64,000 nucleotides of DNA from Tubulanus polymorphus. Its lineage: Eukaryota > Nemertea > Palaeonemertea > Tubulaniformes > Tubulanidae. Of the stretch, positions 14,981 through 28,125 are shown one piece after another; position 1 is the stretch's first letter; every line of letters starts with the position of its first letter. A program made the translations under genes and the position numbers. Where the stretch lies: NCBI RefSeq assembly GCF_964204645.1, contig NC_134031.1, positions 10,146,501 to 10,210,500 on the forward strand, read 5' to 3'. Under the pieces are notes generated by a model, which saw nothing but the letters and a program-made list of their open reading frames with translations, was not told the DNA's origin and ran no database searches.

Positions 14981-15916
14981 ATTTCACTTCCTGTCTGACT
15001 ATTTAATTGAAAATGAATTAGAGTGTGTTGCGCAATCGCATGACAAAAACACCCCAAGGCAAATTTCCGCCCTTCAATTGTTTATAACTTTTGAACCGCT
15101 TGACCGATTTTGATTCTGTAAATTGCTGTATGCTTATATTACCCCCTTCTTTGTTTTAAGCTATTAAAAAGGCACAACAGACACATTTAAATTTCCAACC
15201 TGAAATCCCTAGTAAAATACGTCATCTTGGTAATAAGGTTGACCCCTAATTGTCTGATCAAAAACACCTGTCTCAAGATCCCTTTCAAAGAATACCCATC
15301 ACAAATTACAATCAGAAATGGCAAACCAGTAGGAAGCTACAGGACTCAGAATTCGGGCCAGAAGGGAATTGACATTTTTGGCCATTAAAAAGGTATGTGA
15401 GATTAACGACTGCCCAACGCAAAATCGATTACCTTTTGAGGTATCTAGCATCCTCCGCTTGCATCACTAGTGTTTTAGGTAGCGAACGCGACTAGGTCTA
15501 ATAGCCAAAAGGTAGGGGTCACGTCAAACTCACAAAATCCAAATATGTGACAGACGTAAAAATTCGCAATTTTGTTGATGTTTGCCGAGTCATATCAAAC
15601 TGCAGAGTGCGCACGGGGCCGTGCGCAGGAGGCCGCGCGCAGGGGGCCGCTTTAATAAAGTGAAAACCACACGATATTATTTACGAAACGGCAATACATA
15701 TACATAGTAGTATGCGATATGAAACTACTCCTACTTCTACCAATTAATCAAATGCATAACCACCATCAACCAGTTTATGATTTTACGTACACTAAGAACA
15801 GTATACAGAGTATATATTATTTATCAAAATACTCCGCCGAATCTACGAATTTTTATCTATCTGCTGCTGCTGCTGGAGAGGCGCGCAGGGGGCCGCGTGA
15901 ATTTTTATCTATCTGC

Positions 15917-15943
15917 TGCTGCTGCTGCTGCTGCTGCTGCTAC
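15917..15943 (+). repeat. (CTG)n microsatellite
   Basis: Nine uninterrupted CTG/GCT triplets; a shorter tract lies at about 15861-15875. The overlapping open frames are translations of the repeat. Confidence 0.9.
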
Positions 15944-16358
15944 ATGGAGCATAAAATATAAAACTGCGTTATTGACTCCAAGGGTTTTTCAAAAAGCTTG
16001 TTTCTAATAGATTACTTTGCATTTCTGTTAAACCTACTTGATACGGTACATAATTTACTTTTTGATCTACTGTTTCATTGTTAAGTTGTTGATTAATTGC
16101 CCCGCTATATTTCTATTTGATTCTTAACTATTGTATAATTACGCCCTAGTTTGCTCTCATCATTAAGATTTGTTAAGTTTGTAACTGTCTTCATGCTGTA
16201 TATTAGTGTGCATCACATCTTAATCACAGCTTAATTAATCTCTTTGTTTTATACTGTGTAACAGTGTATTAACCCTAGTTTGTACCCCTAATTCCATGTG
16301 ACGTTAGTTTCTTAGATAAAGAATTGCGAAGTTTCAGTACGATGATAGAAAATGACAT

Positions 16359-17725
16359 GGTTTAATAGTTTTACTAAGTTTTACTTGTCTTCTGCTGGAT
16401 AGGTGCGCAGGGGGCCGCGGTTTAATAGTTTTACTAAGTTTTACTTGTCTTCTGCTGGATAGGTGCGCAGGGGGCCGCGGTTTAATAGTTTTACTAAGTT
16501 TTACTTGTCTTCTGCTGGATAGGTGCGCAGGGGGCCGCGGTTTAATAGTTTTACTAAGTTTTACTTGTCTTCTGCTGGATAGGTGCGCAGGGGGCCGCGG
16601 TTTAATAGTTTTACTAAGTTTTACTTGTCTTCTGCTGGATAGGTGCGCAGGGGGCCGCGGTTTAATAGTTTTACTAAGTTTTACTTGTCTACTGCTGGAT
16701 ATGTGCGCAAGGGGCCGCGGTTTAATAGTTTTACTAAGTTTTACTTGTCTTCTGCTGGATAGGTGCGCAGGGGGCCGCGGTTTAATAGTTTTACTAAGTT
16801 TTACTTGTCTACTGCTGGATATGTGCGCAAGGGGCCGCGGTTTAATAGTTTTACTAAGTTTTACTTGTCTACTGCTGTATATGTGCGCAAGGGGCCGCGG
16901 TTTAATAGTTTTACTAAGTTTTACTTGTCTTCTGCTGGATAAGTGCGCAGGGGGCCGCGTTTTAAAAGTTTTAATAGTTTTACTTGTCTTCTGCTGGATA
17001 GGTGCGCAGGGGGCCGCGGTTTAATAGTGTAAATAGTTTTACTTGTCTTCTGCTGGATAGGTGCGCAGGGGGCCGCGGTTTAATAGTTTTACTAAGTTTT
17101 ACTTGTCTTCTGCTGGATAGGTGCGCAGGGGGCCGCGGTTTAATAGTTTTACTAAGTTTTACTTGTCTTCTGCTGGATGGGTGCGCAGGGGGCCGCGTTT
17201 TAAAAGTTTTAATAGTTTTACTTGTCTTCTGCTGGATAGGTGCGCAAGGGGCCGCGGTTTAATAGTTTTACTAAGTTTTACTTGTCTTCTGCTGGATTGG
17301 TGCGCAGGGGGCCGCGGTTTAATAGTTTTACTAAGTTTTACTTGTCTTCTGCTGGATAGGTGCGCAGGGGGCCGCGGTTTAATAGTTTTACCATAGTTTT
17401 ACTTGTCTACTGCTGGATATGTGCGCAGGGGGCCGCGTTTTAAAAGTTTTTATAGTTTTACTTGTCTTCTGCTGGATAGGTGCGCAGGGGGCCGCGTTTT
17501 AATAGTGTAAATAGTTTTACTTGTCTGCTGCTGGATAAGTGCGCAGGGGGCCGCGTTTTAATAGTGTAAATAGTTTTACTTGTCTTCTGCTAGATAGGTG
17601 CGCAGGGGGCCGCGTTTTAAAAGTTTTAATAGTTTTACTTGTCTTCTGCTAGATAGGTGCGCAGGGGGCCGCGTTTTAATAGTGTAAATAGTTTTACTTG
17701 TCTTCTGCTGGATAGGTGCGCAGGG
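16359..17725 (+). repeat. 60-bp tandem repeat (satellite), about 23 units
   Basis: The unit is GGTTTAATAGTTTTACTAAG followed by TTTTACTTGTCTTCTGCTGG and ATAGGTGCGCAGGGGGCCGC. The units at 16.36-16.95 kb are almost identical; from about 16960 on, variants of 57-61 bp appear. The array ends in GCGCAGGGTTAGGG. Long open frames across it exist only because 60 is divisible by three; they encode a 20-residue repeat and are not credible genes. Confidence 0.97.
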
Positions 17726-18784
17726 TTAGGGTTAAATTTAATTTCCTGATGATTCATTTCAGCTTATCCAGTTATTATTCGAATGACGTTTTACACAAGG
17801 AAGCTCTCGTCTACATCGTTAGCATTTACAATGCACTACCTTATGAAAACAGTGACGCAATATGCCGACGGACTGAAGCAAAGTCGTTAGTTGACGTATA
17901 TAATCTATTTCGAAAATATTACGGTACAGATTAAGAATATTGAAATCGGAAATCAATCGATCTATAATATCCATATGTATAAATATTTTATTAAGTCAGA
18001 GAAATGTATGTATTATCATTATCATGTTATCGCCAATTATCGAAAGTATTATGATACAAATTAAAGATATCGAGATTAGAAATCAAGCGATCTATAATAT
18101 CCATGTGTATAAATATTTTATTAAGTCTGTGATCTATAAAATCAAGCGATCTATAAAATCCAGTACAACAAGATACGTAAGCTTCAATTTACATGTATGA
18201 ATATTTAAGTCAGTGATGTGTATGTATTATCGTTATTATGCTATTACCAATTATCGAGCCGCCTCTGATACTTATGATGTTTAAGTGTCAACCGAATATG
18301 TATGTCAAATAAATAAATGAACAGTGAAACTCGCATTTTCTCAGCTTTCATCTTATTTTGGACGACTATTTTTTGCTGTTGAAAAACGACGACATGGTGA
18401 ATGGGAAATTCAGGAGTTTAAAAAACCGAGTTATGTACTTTGAGGACGGCCCCCGGCGCGATTGACCTTAATTTTCATAGTAACAATATCAATCCTATAT
18501 CTACGATTTTGAATTACATGATTAAGCATATATAAAAGTTCTAGCTCAAAAATCAAAATTAAATCAGCTTAATTGTTTTTCTATTTAAAAAAGCGAGTTA
18601 AAATAAATTTCTGCATTATTGCTAAAAAATCATCGTTTCGTCTAGCATCACATACCAGTTCTCACTTTACAATACCCGGCCCCCTGCGCACCCATTGAGC
18701 GCAGGGGGCCGCAGCGGCCCCCTGCGCACTCTGCAGACAGACCCCACTCTGTTTGCCTGTGAACGGAAATCTAAGACCTGCTGC

Positions 18785-19640
18785 ATATGGCGTCACAAGC
18801 CCCGAGGCTTGTCATGCCATATTGGGGGCCTGACACGCCATGTGGTAAACATAAAATGAAAATCAAATCCTATGCAGGAGATGAAACGTCGACAACGTCT
18901 CGCAGCTTTACTTCCGAAGTTGAAATATTCGATTGGATATTTATTTGTCATAGATGATTTACAACGTACTATATATACATAATGAGAACACCATATTACA
19001 TGACATATATGAGAATGATTTGATTCAGAAGATTACTTTTAATCAATAACTTATAACGAATAATGTTTGAATCAAACTTTATTTGATATGAATTTCTTAT
19101 TTCGTAAGAATCTGATGGAACAGGAAAATACCAGGGTGGGGTATAACATAACATATCTATCTACGAAATGTATTGATAGATTGAAAACAGTTTACACTTA
19201 AAACACACTTAAAACTTATCATATCCTAATTTCACTGGCATATGAAAAATACAAAAACATACATATTTACAAAACAAGTTTTAGGGAATAGAAATTGATC
19301 TTTGTTTGTTAATCTATTGCGTGTACACACTTTATTCTGAAACACAATTTAAACAATCATTTCGCCAGCATATGAAAAATACAAAAACATTACGATTTTT
19401 ATAGAATAAAAATCTTAATTAACTATCTTACATTTCAATGAATCATTCATCTATTTCACATGATTTGTAGATCATTTAGTCTTAGAAGAACATAGATAAT
19501 GTTAGAAAAACATATATGGCGCGCCAGGCTCCAATCTTGTGCTCTGCAGGACTTCAATATGGCTCCTAAAATCGCGTAGCCTTCTACATGGCGTGTCAGG
19601 CCCCAAATTGTCTGAAGAATAGTTTCAATAATTGAAACAT
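18785..19640. mobile_element. Foldback/MITE-like repeat with ATGGCGTGTCAGGCCCC ends
   Basis: GGGGCCTGACACGCCATG (about 18821-18841) is inverted as ATGGCGTGTCAGGCCCC (about 19589-19608). Related GC-rich text (ATATGGCGTCACAAGCCCCG and ATATGGCGCGCCAGGCTCC) lies at 18787 and 19515. The interior is AT-rich with small direct repeats (AATACAAAAACAT, ATGATTTGTAGATCATTTAG). A related piece is present at 30640-30725. Confidence 0.55.
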
Positions 19641-20699
19641 GATTTGTAAATAATTTAGTCTTAGAAAAAATGCAAATACATTATGAGAATGCCGGTTTGC
19701 TAGCGTATCTATTTAACACCCGTATTGCTCGGGTTAGTTTTACTATCAACGGGTGGCGCTGTATGTAAATTTCACATAAATCAACGACTTTCGGCTATTA
19801 GCGGTACTTAAGACCACTTGAAAACATCATAGTCAATTACGGTAGTTAAACCTTCGGGTATTATACTAGAACACAAATTTTTAAAGATATTCATAACATA
19901 CTGAAGGATATCACAGTTTATACCCGAAGATATGCAGTTGGATAGATCTTTTTGTTTCGACTCGCATGCGACAGTAAAAACGGTACTTGATATAATAAGT
20001 GAACTTCATCATTGATATTTTCACTATCTACTTGAATTCCAAAAAAGAACTGACAATGAAAAAGGGTTACAGCTGTTACTGATATCACTCCAAATTTCAA
20101 TTCCTATGAACACTTTTCATATAAAGAATACTATTAACGAAACAGTTTTTAGAGGCGAAGAATCCGCGTTACCATTGAATTTTCAAAACTTGAAGGAATG
20201 GTTAATGCCTCGGTGACCACTGGTCTAGTACGCGGTTTTCTGAAATGAAAGTGGCCAAGTCTAAAGAACAACTATTGTATCACATGATTTCAAATATTAG
20301 GAACCCAATGCGTTTAATGATTTAATTAATTGGTATCGCGCAGATTGGTTGAAAGACGAGTGTTAGTCACCTTGTGATTTAATTGTTTTTCATGCATCGA
20401 TTAATCAATCTTATTATAACTTATTTGTAGGCGCTTCCCGCAAACATTTTCTATTCGTTGAGTTTTCAATCGCAGTACTGATGATTCGAGTCAAGTAGTA
20501 AAAAAGTTTATGTATTAGCATTACTATGCAGTGAAAATAACGCACTGCGGTAAGTGAGGTGCTGTGATCCAGATGTGTAACCCATTTATGGGTAATAAAT
20601 TTCCATCATGTCAACGCCATTCAAAAACAGTAGCAAAACTTTCTGCTGGTTTCTAGAAATAGCAATACGACGACAAGCACTTTCGAATTCGACCACGAT
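19641..20699. other. Non-coding stretch, nothing recognised
   Basis: AT-rich DNA without a supported gene, RNA gene or clear repeat. The minus-strand frame at 19918-20100 has no recognisable family. Confidence 0.5.
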
Positions 20700-21400
20700 A
20701 TTTGAGAAGTTTCACTTGGGCAGTGGTGGTCGGTGATGGTCAATTTATGAATTTTATTGGCGAATCCTTTCTAGTTTCACACCAAATGCGGTACCGGTAT
20801 ATCGTTCTTTCAAGAAGTTTCAATTGGTCAGTGGTGGTCAGTGATGGTCAATCTATGAATTTTCAATGGCGACTCCTTTCTAGTTTCACATCAAATGCGG
20901 TACCGGTATATCGTTCTTTCAAGAAGTTTCAATTGGTCAGTGGTGGTCAGTGATGGTCAATTTATTAATTTTCAATGGCGAATCCTTTCTAGTTTCACAT
21001 CAAATGCGGTACCGGTATATCGTTCTTTCAAGAAGTTTCAATTGGTCAGTGGTGGTCAGTGATGGTCAATTTATTAATTTTCAATGGCGACTCCTTTCTA
21101 GTTTCACATCAAATGCGGTACCGGTATATCGTTCTTTCAAGAAGTTTCAATTGGTCAGTGGTGGTCAGTGATGGTCAATCTATTAATTTTCAATGGCGAC
21201 TCCTTTCTAGTTTCACATCAAATGCGGTACCGGTATATCGTTCTTTCAAGAAGTTTCAATTGGTCAGTGGTGGTCAGTGATGGTCAATTTATTAATTTTC
21301 AATGGCGAATCCTTTCTAGTTTGACACCATAACGCGGCATATCGTTTTCATATTCGAGAAGTTTGAATTGGTCATTGGTGGTCAGTGATGGTCAGTGATG
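20700..21400 (+). repeat. 109-bp tandem repeat, ~6 units
   Basis: The unit contains AAGAAGTTTCAATTGGTCAG, TGGTGGTCAGTGATGGTCAA, TTTTCAATGGCGA and GCGGTACCGGTATATCGTTC. The phrase AGAAGTTTCAATTGG recurs every 109 bp through the central copies; outer copies decay. The unit contains a perfect GGTACC core and many TGGTCAGTG submotifs. The period is not a multiple of three, so the overlapping frames at 20702-21280 are artefacts. Confidence 0.95.
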
Positions 21401-22082
21401 AATTTGCAATGATGATTCCTTAGTAGTTTGAAAACAAACATTACATGATGAATTTCCGAAATTCGAAGTCAAGTGTTCAGACTCGGGGATATCTCAATTG
21501 GTCAGTTACTGACCATCATGGTGTCACCATTGTGGTCTATAGCTCAAATGAAACATGTGGAACCGACGAAGGGGCCCAAAAGCGTTAAGTCATTTCCTGG
21601 AGTGACGTGATCCAAAAATGTCCTAACTGGAAAAGGCAGTCTCTCAATTGGATGAAACCAAATCGGACAGGACAATTAAAATTTGGGAAGGTCACAGGTA
21701 GTGGTCTTTCTACGAAGCCCACGCGGTGAGCGTATTATTATGAAATCTTTTTTTAAACCACCATGTACCACGAAGTAATAAGCCTCGTTGTACGCACTTG
21801 AAACAGCCATTAACCACTTGAAACTGTCAGATCAAACATCATACCGCATCCCCGCAAAGAGGGGTGGTTCAGCAAACCGGAGTTTTCATTGGCCTCTCTA
21901 GACTACCCCGCCAGTACGGGTAGCCGAGCAAACCGCAAAACTCATAATGACCGTTACAAAAACTGGCCTAAAATACTCCAAAGTAACACGTATCGCATCT
22001 GTAAATTTGTTGAAAGTGTCGTGCTGTGTATAAAGTGAGTAGCCTACTGAGTATAAATTTAGACAATAAATCAAAAGAATTA

Positions 22083-22712
22083 AAATAAATATAGCTGCAT
22101 AGCAGCGATAACGGGTTTCTGCCTAACTGGTTCATATGTTGCATTGGGAAGCGTAAAAAAGATTTCATCGAAATTATTCAAATCCGTCTGTAACATAGGA
22201 CTATTTCCAAGAAGCGCAACCTGGGTCAACAATGCTGGATTATGTGGACCCAAAAGGGCTAATATATTAAAAGTACCGATGCACCAAGTCTAATCAAAAT
22301 GGCTTTGAGGATACCGAAGATATGGTCCCCCGGTGGCAGTTGTATCAACTTAATCGTTGCGTGTCGAGGCAGGTGGTGGCCAGAAAAAGAAATATTTCCG
22401 GAAAAATTTTTTTGAAGACGCAAGGCATTGACTGATCAATTGTGTTGTTTTATTTCATAATTTACATTTGATTTGGCAGGTCATCTTGCTTAGGAGTCCG
22501 TTTGTCAAAGCATCAAAGAAACACAGTCCAACTTGTTCATGTCTCAGATGCAGCAGGCCAGGGCGGTCATTATATTGCTAACTTATCCAAATTACACTTA
22601 CAACAGCCCAACGTTTTTCAATGTGTAAACTTTATCATACTCTGCATTATAGGACATTGAGGAATTACATTTTAGCCATCTGAGCCCTGGGCTTGATTCA
22701 ATCAAAAGACCA
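22083..22712 (+). repeat. 0.63-kb segmental direct duplication, copy 1 (copy 2 at 23217-23844)
   Basis: The two ~630-bp segments are over 90% identical by eye. They run from AAATATAGCTGCATAGCAGC through GGTCATCTTGCTTAGGAGTC to the CAAAAGACC phrase. They differ by scattered substitutions and single-base indels (for example ACGGGTTT versus ACGGTTTT). They lie 1.13 kb apart, with a 45-bp minisatellite and a second repeated block between them. The frame at 23195-23416 lies in copy 2 but is broken in copy 1, so I do not call it a gene. Confidence 0.9.
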
Positions 22713-22811
22713 GCCCTGACGGTTCAACTCCAGAATAGGTCAAAATAGTTCCATCGTGCAGGGTTTTCTTAAACGAGGGGAGTGGTTCGGTTTTCAAATT
22801 GCCGCCAGAAA

Positions 22812-22988
22812 CCTGATTGTCGACCATTTCTCGGGTCGGCAATCGGCAATCGGCAGTCAGAAACCTGATAGTCGACCATTTCTCGGGTCGGCAATCGGCA
22901 ATCAGAAACCTGATTGTCGACCATTTCTCGGGTCGGCAATCGGCAATCGGAAACTTGATTGTCGACCATTTTTCGGGTCGGCAATCGG
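22812..22988 (+). repeat. Minisatellite of 44-52-bp units, four copies
   Basis: The unit is CCTGATTGTCGACCATTTCT followed by CGGGTCGGCAATCGGCAATC, with starts at 22812, 22864, 22909 and 22953. Unit lengths 52, 45 and 44 vary by the number of CGGCAAT steps. It is flanked by the 233-bp block repeated at 30117. Confidence 0.9.
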
Positions 22989-23219
22989 TGCACTTTTATC
23001 AATGGATGACGATTCTTTGCGTTATTTTTGTCGCTGTTTAGACCCGGTAATTATGCGGGATTAATTCATAATAGATTACTATACGCAAATTCGAAATGGT
23101 CAGGCGCTGAGTTATATTTCTGACAGAATTTAAAATTACGTTTATAAGCTGTTGGTAGTCGAATCTGAGAGAAGTTACATTTAATGAAAAATTTTTGGCT
23201 GGAAAGTGGACCATAAATA
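22987..23219 (+). repeat. 233-bp direct repeat, copy 1 (copy 2 at 30117-30349)
   Basis: It begins GGTGCACTTTTATCAATGGA and ends AAAGTGGACCATAAAT. Copy 2 at 30117-30349 has only about eight differences. The two copies lie 7.1 kb apart and bracket the LINE. They could be two insertions of a short interspersed repeat or a duplication that preceded the LINE insertion. No coding potential is evident. Confidence 0.9.
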
Positions 23220-23977
23220 ATAAATATAGCTGCATAGCAGCGATAACGGTTTTCTGCCTAACTGGTTCATATGTTGCAATGGGAAGCGTAAAAAAGATTT
23301 CATCGAAATTATTCAAATCCGTCCATAGCATAGGACTATTAACAAGAAGCGCAACCTGGGTCAACAATATGCTGGATTATGTGGATCCTAAAGGGCTACC
23401 ATGTAAAAAGTACTGATGTACCAAGTCTAATCAAAATGGCTTTGAGGATACCGAAGTTATGGTCCCCCGTGGCAGTTGTATAAACTTAAACGTTGCGTGT
23501 CGAGGCAGGTGGTGGTCAGAAAAAGAAATATTTCCGGGAAAATATTTTGAAGACGCAAGGCATTGACTGATGATTGTGTTGTTTTCTTTCTTAATTTACA
23601 TTTGATTTGGCAGGTCATCTTGCTTAGGAGTCCGTTTGTCAAAGCATCGAAGCAACACAGTCAAACTTGTTCATGTCTCAGATGCAGCGGGCCAGGGCGG
23701 TCATTATATTGCTAACTTATCCAAATTACACTTACACAGCCCAACGTTTTTCAGTGTGTAAACTTTATCATACTCTGCATTATAGGACATTGAGGAATTG
23801 AATTTTAGCCATCTGAGCCCTCGGTTTGATTCGAGCAAAAGACCTTAACTGACTTCACAGAATTTGATTATGAGTCTAGGATTTTCTAAATTTCTGAAGA
23901 ATGCTTTCTCTGGTTTTAAGATCCATTCAATTTCAATCTTGAATACATAAAAATAAGTCAATTAAATTTTCATTTTA

Positions 23978-24232
23978 TTGAAAGAAATACTACTGAACAC
24001 AGATTTTGAACTGAATGACGTGTTGATTTATCCAGGCGAAAAAATTACAGCAAAATCAACTGATGATCAACGAGGTGAAGTTTCCATTTATCTTCGGATA
24101 TTTGTCCCTGATGATACAAGCTTTTTGGCTCTACCTTTTGAAACATCAACGCCTGATCTAATCGCACCAATTAGTCAGCCACAGTCGATTTTCATGCCAT
24201 CTGACCTCTTTCCACCTGCAATTAAGCAATGA
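23978..24232 (+). CDS. Possible terminal exon or gene fragment, function unknown
   Basis: An 84-codon open frame (MKEILLNTDFELNDVLIYPG at its start, YLRIFVPDD in the middle) of protein-like composition lies just after the duplicated segment. An AAG or AAAG before 23980 could serve as an acceptor. I do not recognise the family and see no neighbouring exons, so this could be a remnant or chance. Confidence 0.2.
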   Translation: MKEILLNTDFELNDVLIYPGEKITAKSTDDQRGEVSIYLRIFVPDDTSFLALPFETSTPDLIAPISQPQSIFMPSDLFPPAIKQ

Positions 24233-24948
24233 AATGTAATAATTACTCGGTTATATAATATCATAGAGGAGTGAAAGAAAGTAATAACTGATTACTAATC
24301 CAAATATTGTAAACATGGCAACTGAAAAAATAACAATTACATAAAACGTCAAGTACTTACAGCATCTGAGACAGTTGCGCTTAAGTTACGACAATGACGA
24401 AAAGCTTGATTTGGAACGTACACTTGCACACTTTGGTTTAAATTTATTTCCACCAGTTGCAAGAATAGGCAAAGGAATTGAACTTCATTTCATTTCAAAA
24501 CTTCATTTAATTTATTTGACAAACCTATGATAATTTATAATACAAAGACAACAGGTTATAACGTTATAACATACGTTTGTCAGGGGATTCAAAAAATCCG
24601 TTAGGATTGTCCAGTTGAATCCCCGAACATAAGAAAATTAAACAGTTGTTCACCAAGTAAATAAGGTAAGAAATATACATCTTTACGTATGTGAGTTTAC
24701 AAGTATATATAGTGGCGATGGTGACATAAAGTGATTACACCCTATTACAATGATTAGAGAACACAAAAGGCAACGCAGAAGAGTAATTATAGTACATCAA
24801 TATTGAGACAAGAGGAGGCGCTTATAGTGAAATTTGAAAGATTGAACAGAGGACTTATTCCTTATATCAAGTGGAATATTGTTCCAAGTTTTTGGACCTA
24901 TGATACTAATAGAGAACGATCGCTTAGTAGTACGGGAAAATGGAACAC

Positions 24949-27739
24949 TCAATTACGGTTCCTTAATACTCTAGCTTGGTTTGAGAACCTGAAGTTACAA
25001 ATATAATTAAAATTATTTGGTAAATGATTATTAACGAGTTTATACATAAAGATAGCTACCTGTAATTTGTTCATATCAATTAAATTAAGTATTTTACCTT
25101 TTTTAAGTAAAGGGGCAGTGTGAGCAAGATACGGAGCATTAAAAATGAGACGAACTGTCCGCTTAAGCAAAGTACTTAGATGATGTAGCCGTATAGAATA
25201 GTTGGCACCCCATACAATATTAGCATATTGCATGTAAGGTAAAACTAGAGAATTAAAAATGGTAGGGAGAATATAAGCTGGTAAGGATTTACGTACTTTA
25301 TATAAGATGCCAATAGCACGCGATACTTTGTTGGACGTCATTTTAATACGGGGAGCCCAAGTAAGATTGTCATCCACTATAACACCAAGAAACTTGGATT
25401 CTTGACACCTTACAAGGGTGACATTATCAATTTTGATACGAAAATCACGAGGAACACGGATATTGCCGAAAATTACATAATTAGTTTTACTTATATTAAG
25501 AGATAACTTGTTAGCCCTAAACCACATGACTAGGTTTTTCAATTCGGAATTAATGATGGCATTTAATCTAATTGGGTCCTTATCACTAAAAAAGATAGTT
25601 GTGTCGTCTGCAAATAGAATAAAGTTGAGTAGATGAGATGTACGGATAATGTCATTAATGTAAAGTATGAACAGTAGCGGACCAAGAATGGAACCTTGAG
25701 GCACACCGCAATTTATTGGAAGTGTTATTGAAGAACAACTATCATAAGAGACAAACTGATATCGATTAGATAGATAATTACTAAACCAGGCCAACGCAAT
25801 CCCGCGTATACCGTATCGTAGCAGCTTATCTAAAAGTATGGAGTGGTCAATAGTGTCAAAGGCCTTTGACAAATCTATGAAAATACTCACTGTTAGATAA
25901 CCGTCTTCTGTAAGTTTCGAAATGCGATCAGCGAAATCGAGTAATGCCATTTCTGTGGAACGGTTCTTACGAAAGCCATATTGGTTTGGACAAAGAATTC
26001 TATTTCTTATCAATATGCGAGATAAGACGGCAATGGGTTAGGCGTTCAAGAATTTTAGAGAAACATGGCAGAACAGAAATTGGTCGGTAATTAGTAATAT
26101 TATCAGTAGCTCCGGACTTAAATAAAGGCGTAACCCTAGCTATCTTAAGTGCATCTGGAACTATACCTGTAATATAAGACCTATTAAATATATGCAGTAG
26201 TGGAGACACGATTTCATTCATTGAGCATTTAATAATTTTAGGTTTTATATCATTTGGACCAGCTCCTTTGTTAGCATCTAAAGAGTTTACAATAGCAAAA
26301 ATGTCTTCTTGAATAATCGGCCTGAAAAATAAACTATCGGGACTATCAGTTGGTAGATACTGAGTTGGTAAGACATCAGCCCTGGGAATGTTTGATGCAA
26401 GCCTTCTCCCAATATCAATAAAAAAGAAATTAAATTTATCAGCAATTTCTTGTGAGCTTAATTTTCGCCCATTGTCAGTCTTGAACTCAGGAAGTATGAG
26501 GTTTTGCTTAGCAGTACCAATGACACTTCTTAGGACATCCCATGTTTTTTTCAAATTATGTTTTACATTAAATAAGGATTCCGCATAATAACGCTTTTCA
26601 GCAACTCTAAGCAATCTATGTAACTTATTACGGTATACCCTATATTGTTCGAAATGACAGGGTGGCTTTGTTCTTTTATATTTTCGGTAGTATTTACTCT
26701 TAGTTCTGATAGACCGAAGAAGACCTAATGTTAGCCATGGCTTGCGGGTATTTCGTTTGATAGTTTTAGCACGAACCGGAAATATTTGGTCATATAATAA
26801 TTTATATTTATTTAAAAATAGGTTGTACGATTTATCCGGATTGGCCTCATTTTAAACTTCCGTCCAGTCTACACGACTTAGCAGATTATTAAAATTATTT
26901 ATTGAGTGCTCATTGAATGACCTATAACGTATACTATGCGCAGTATTGACTTTAAAATATTGGTTATGGATCGTAAAGGTAGAAAAGTGGTCTGAGATAT
27001 CTGTCGTTAGAATTCCGAGGTTAGACAGCCGTTCAGCGTTAATATTCGTGTACATATGATCAATACAGGTAGCAGAGTGTTCCGTGATCCGTGTCGGTTT
27101 AGTTATTAAGGGCTGAAGCGATAAAGATACCATGTTATGCAAAAAGTCTTCAGTATGATGGTCCGTGTTGTGTTTAAGTAAATCAATATTAAAATCACCC
27201 ATAATAAATGCATTGTCTCTCGGCAATTTTTCTAAAGAGACATTTAACTCAGTAACGAAATCTTCAATAGAATGACCGCTTTGCCTGTAGAGAACACCTA
27301 CAAAAATGCGTTCGTTTTTAGATAGGAAAAGCTCGCATATAAGTAATTCAAATGTGTCACTCTCAATTGACAGGTCGTCGCGGAATTTAAAATTAATCCG
27401 ATCATCCACATAAAGCGCAACGCCTCCAGCATGATTAAAATGACGATTAAAAAATTTACTATTATAACCTTCCATATAGGCCTAATATGAAGTCTCATTA
27501 TCGTTACCATCCGTGGCCCAGGTTTCTGAGACACCAATGAACATAGGTAATTTATGTAAGCTTTGTATAGTGTCATATAGAAAATTAAAATTTTTATTGA
27601 TACTACGAACATTAGTATGGAAAAAGAGAATAGAATTAGCATCACAAGTGCGAAATAATTCATTAACAGTATTTAATGAGTAATACTTATCATTAGGAAA
27701 GTCACCATGGCCACCCGTTTCAAGATATCCATTATTCAT
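24949..27739 (-). pseudogene. LINE ORF2: apurinic-type endonuclease + reverse transcriptase, broken
   Basis: On the minus strand, an N-terminal APE endonuclease (NVRSIN near 27.61 kb, MGDFNIDL near 27.2 kb, SDHFSTF near 26.98 kb) is followed by the reverse transcriptase (YRPISVLPCFSKILERL near 26.07 kb, SIFIDLSKAFD near 25.87 kb, GVPQGSILGPLLF near 25.7 kb, FADDTT near 25.6 kb). It would reverse transcribe the element RNA at a nicked target. Breaks: in-frame TAG at 27482-27484, in-frame TAA near 26852, and a frameshift at about 26000-26013. All three are simple point lesions, so the copy is fairly young. Confidence 0.92.
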
Positions 27740-28125
27740 ATAATTACTTAATGAACAAAACGATAAGGCGGATTCTGGTTATATGGTACATATTTAGACG
27801 TAATACAATAATACCCTTAATAAAAATGTAACAAACACACTGGTATGTATCAAGAGTAGTACGATATAATATAATAGAGTTAGTTAGAGTACATGGATTT
27901 GGACGATTTGTAATAAACTCGTTACTCAATTAATGATATGAAAATATGAATCCAAAACAATCATTTTAAATAAGAATTGTAAGTACGATAACGAAGTAGT
28001 ATTTATACTAAGCAGAAACTGTTAATAGTTCATTCATATCACTAGTAGAGCGCATTTGAATTAATCCATTAATTATGTTGAACTAAATATACGAATTTAC
28101 TCAGTATTCCACAATTCATGCATTG

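Larger units (their letters stand above)
15600..18736. mobile_element. Composite element with inverted GC-rich ends CTGCAGAGTGCGCA...GGGGCCG
   Basis: The left end reads CTGCAGAGTGCGCACGGGGC and the right end ends GCGGCCCCCTGCGCACTCTG, then CAG, its near-perfect inverse. Near both ends extra copies of GCGCAGGGGGCCGC are stacked. Inside lie a CTG microsatellite, a 60-bp satellite that itself contains GTGCGCAGGGGGCCGC, and ~1 kb of AT-rich DNA. This suggests a non-autonomous transposon whose terminal core has been amplified internally. No transposase was seen. A short open frame ending at 17934 (17744-17934, VYIVSIYNALPYENSD) has a plausible acceptor before it but no known family. Confidence 0.55.

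Noticed and set aside
16701-17396. Long overlapping open frames with a 20-residue repeat
   Set aside because: They translate the 60-bp satellite, whose period is a multiple of three; no start context or conservation beyond the repeat.
16359-17725. Possible CRISPR-like array
   Set aside because: Units are contiguous 60-bp tandem repeats with no unique spacers, in a eukaryotic context.
20702-21280. Three similar ORFs of 73-83 residues
   Set aside because: Translations of the 109-bp satellite; frame changes every unit.
23195-23416. 73-codon ORF in the duplicated segment
   Set aside because: The frame is disrupted in the sister copy at 22.1-22.3 kb and starts in unrelated repeat sequence.
26388-26588. 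Plus-strand ORF inside the LINE
   Set aside because: Antisense shadow of the reverse transcriptase.
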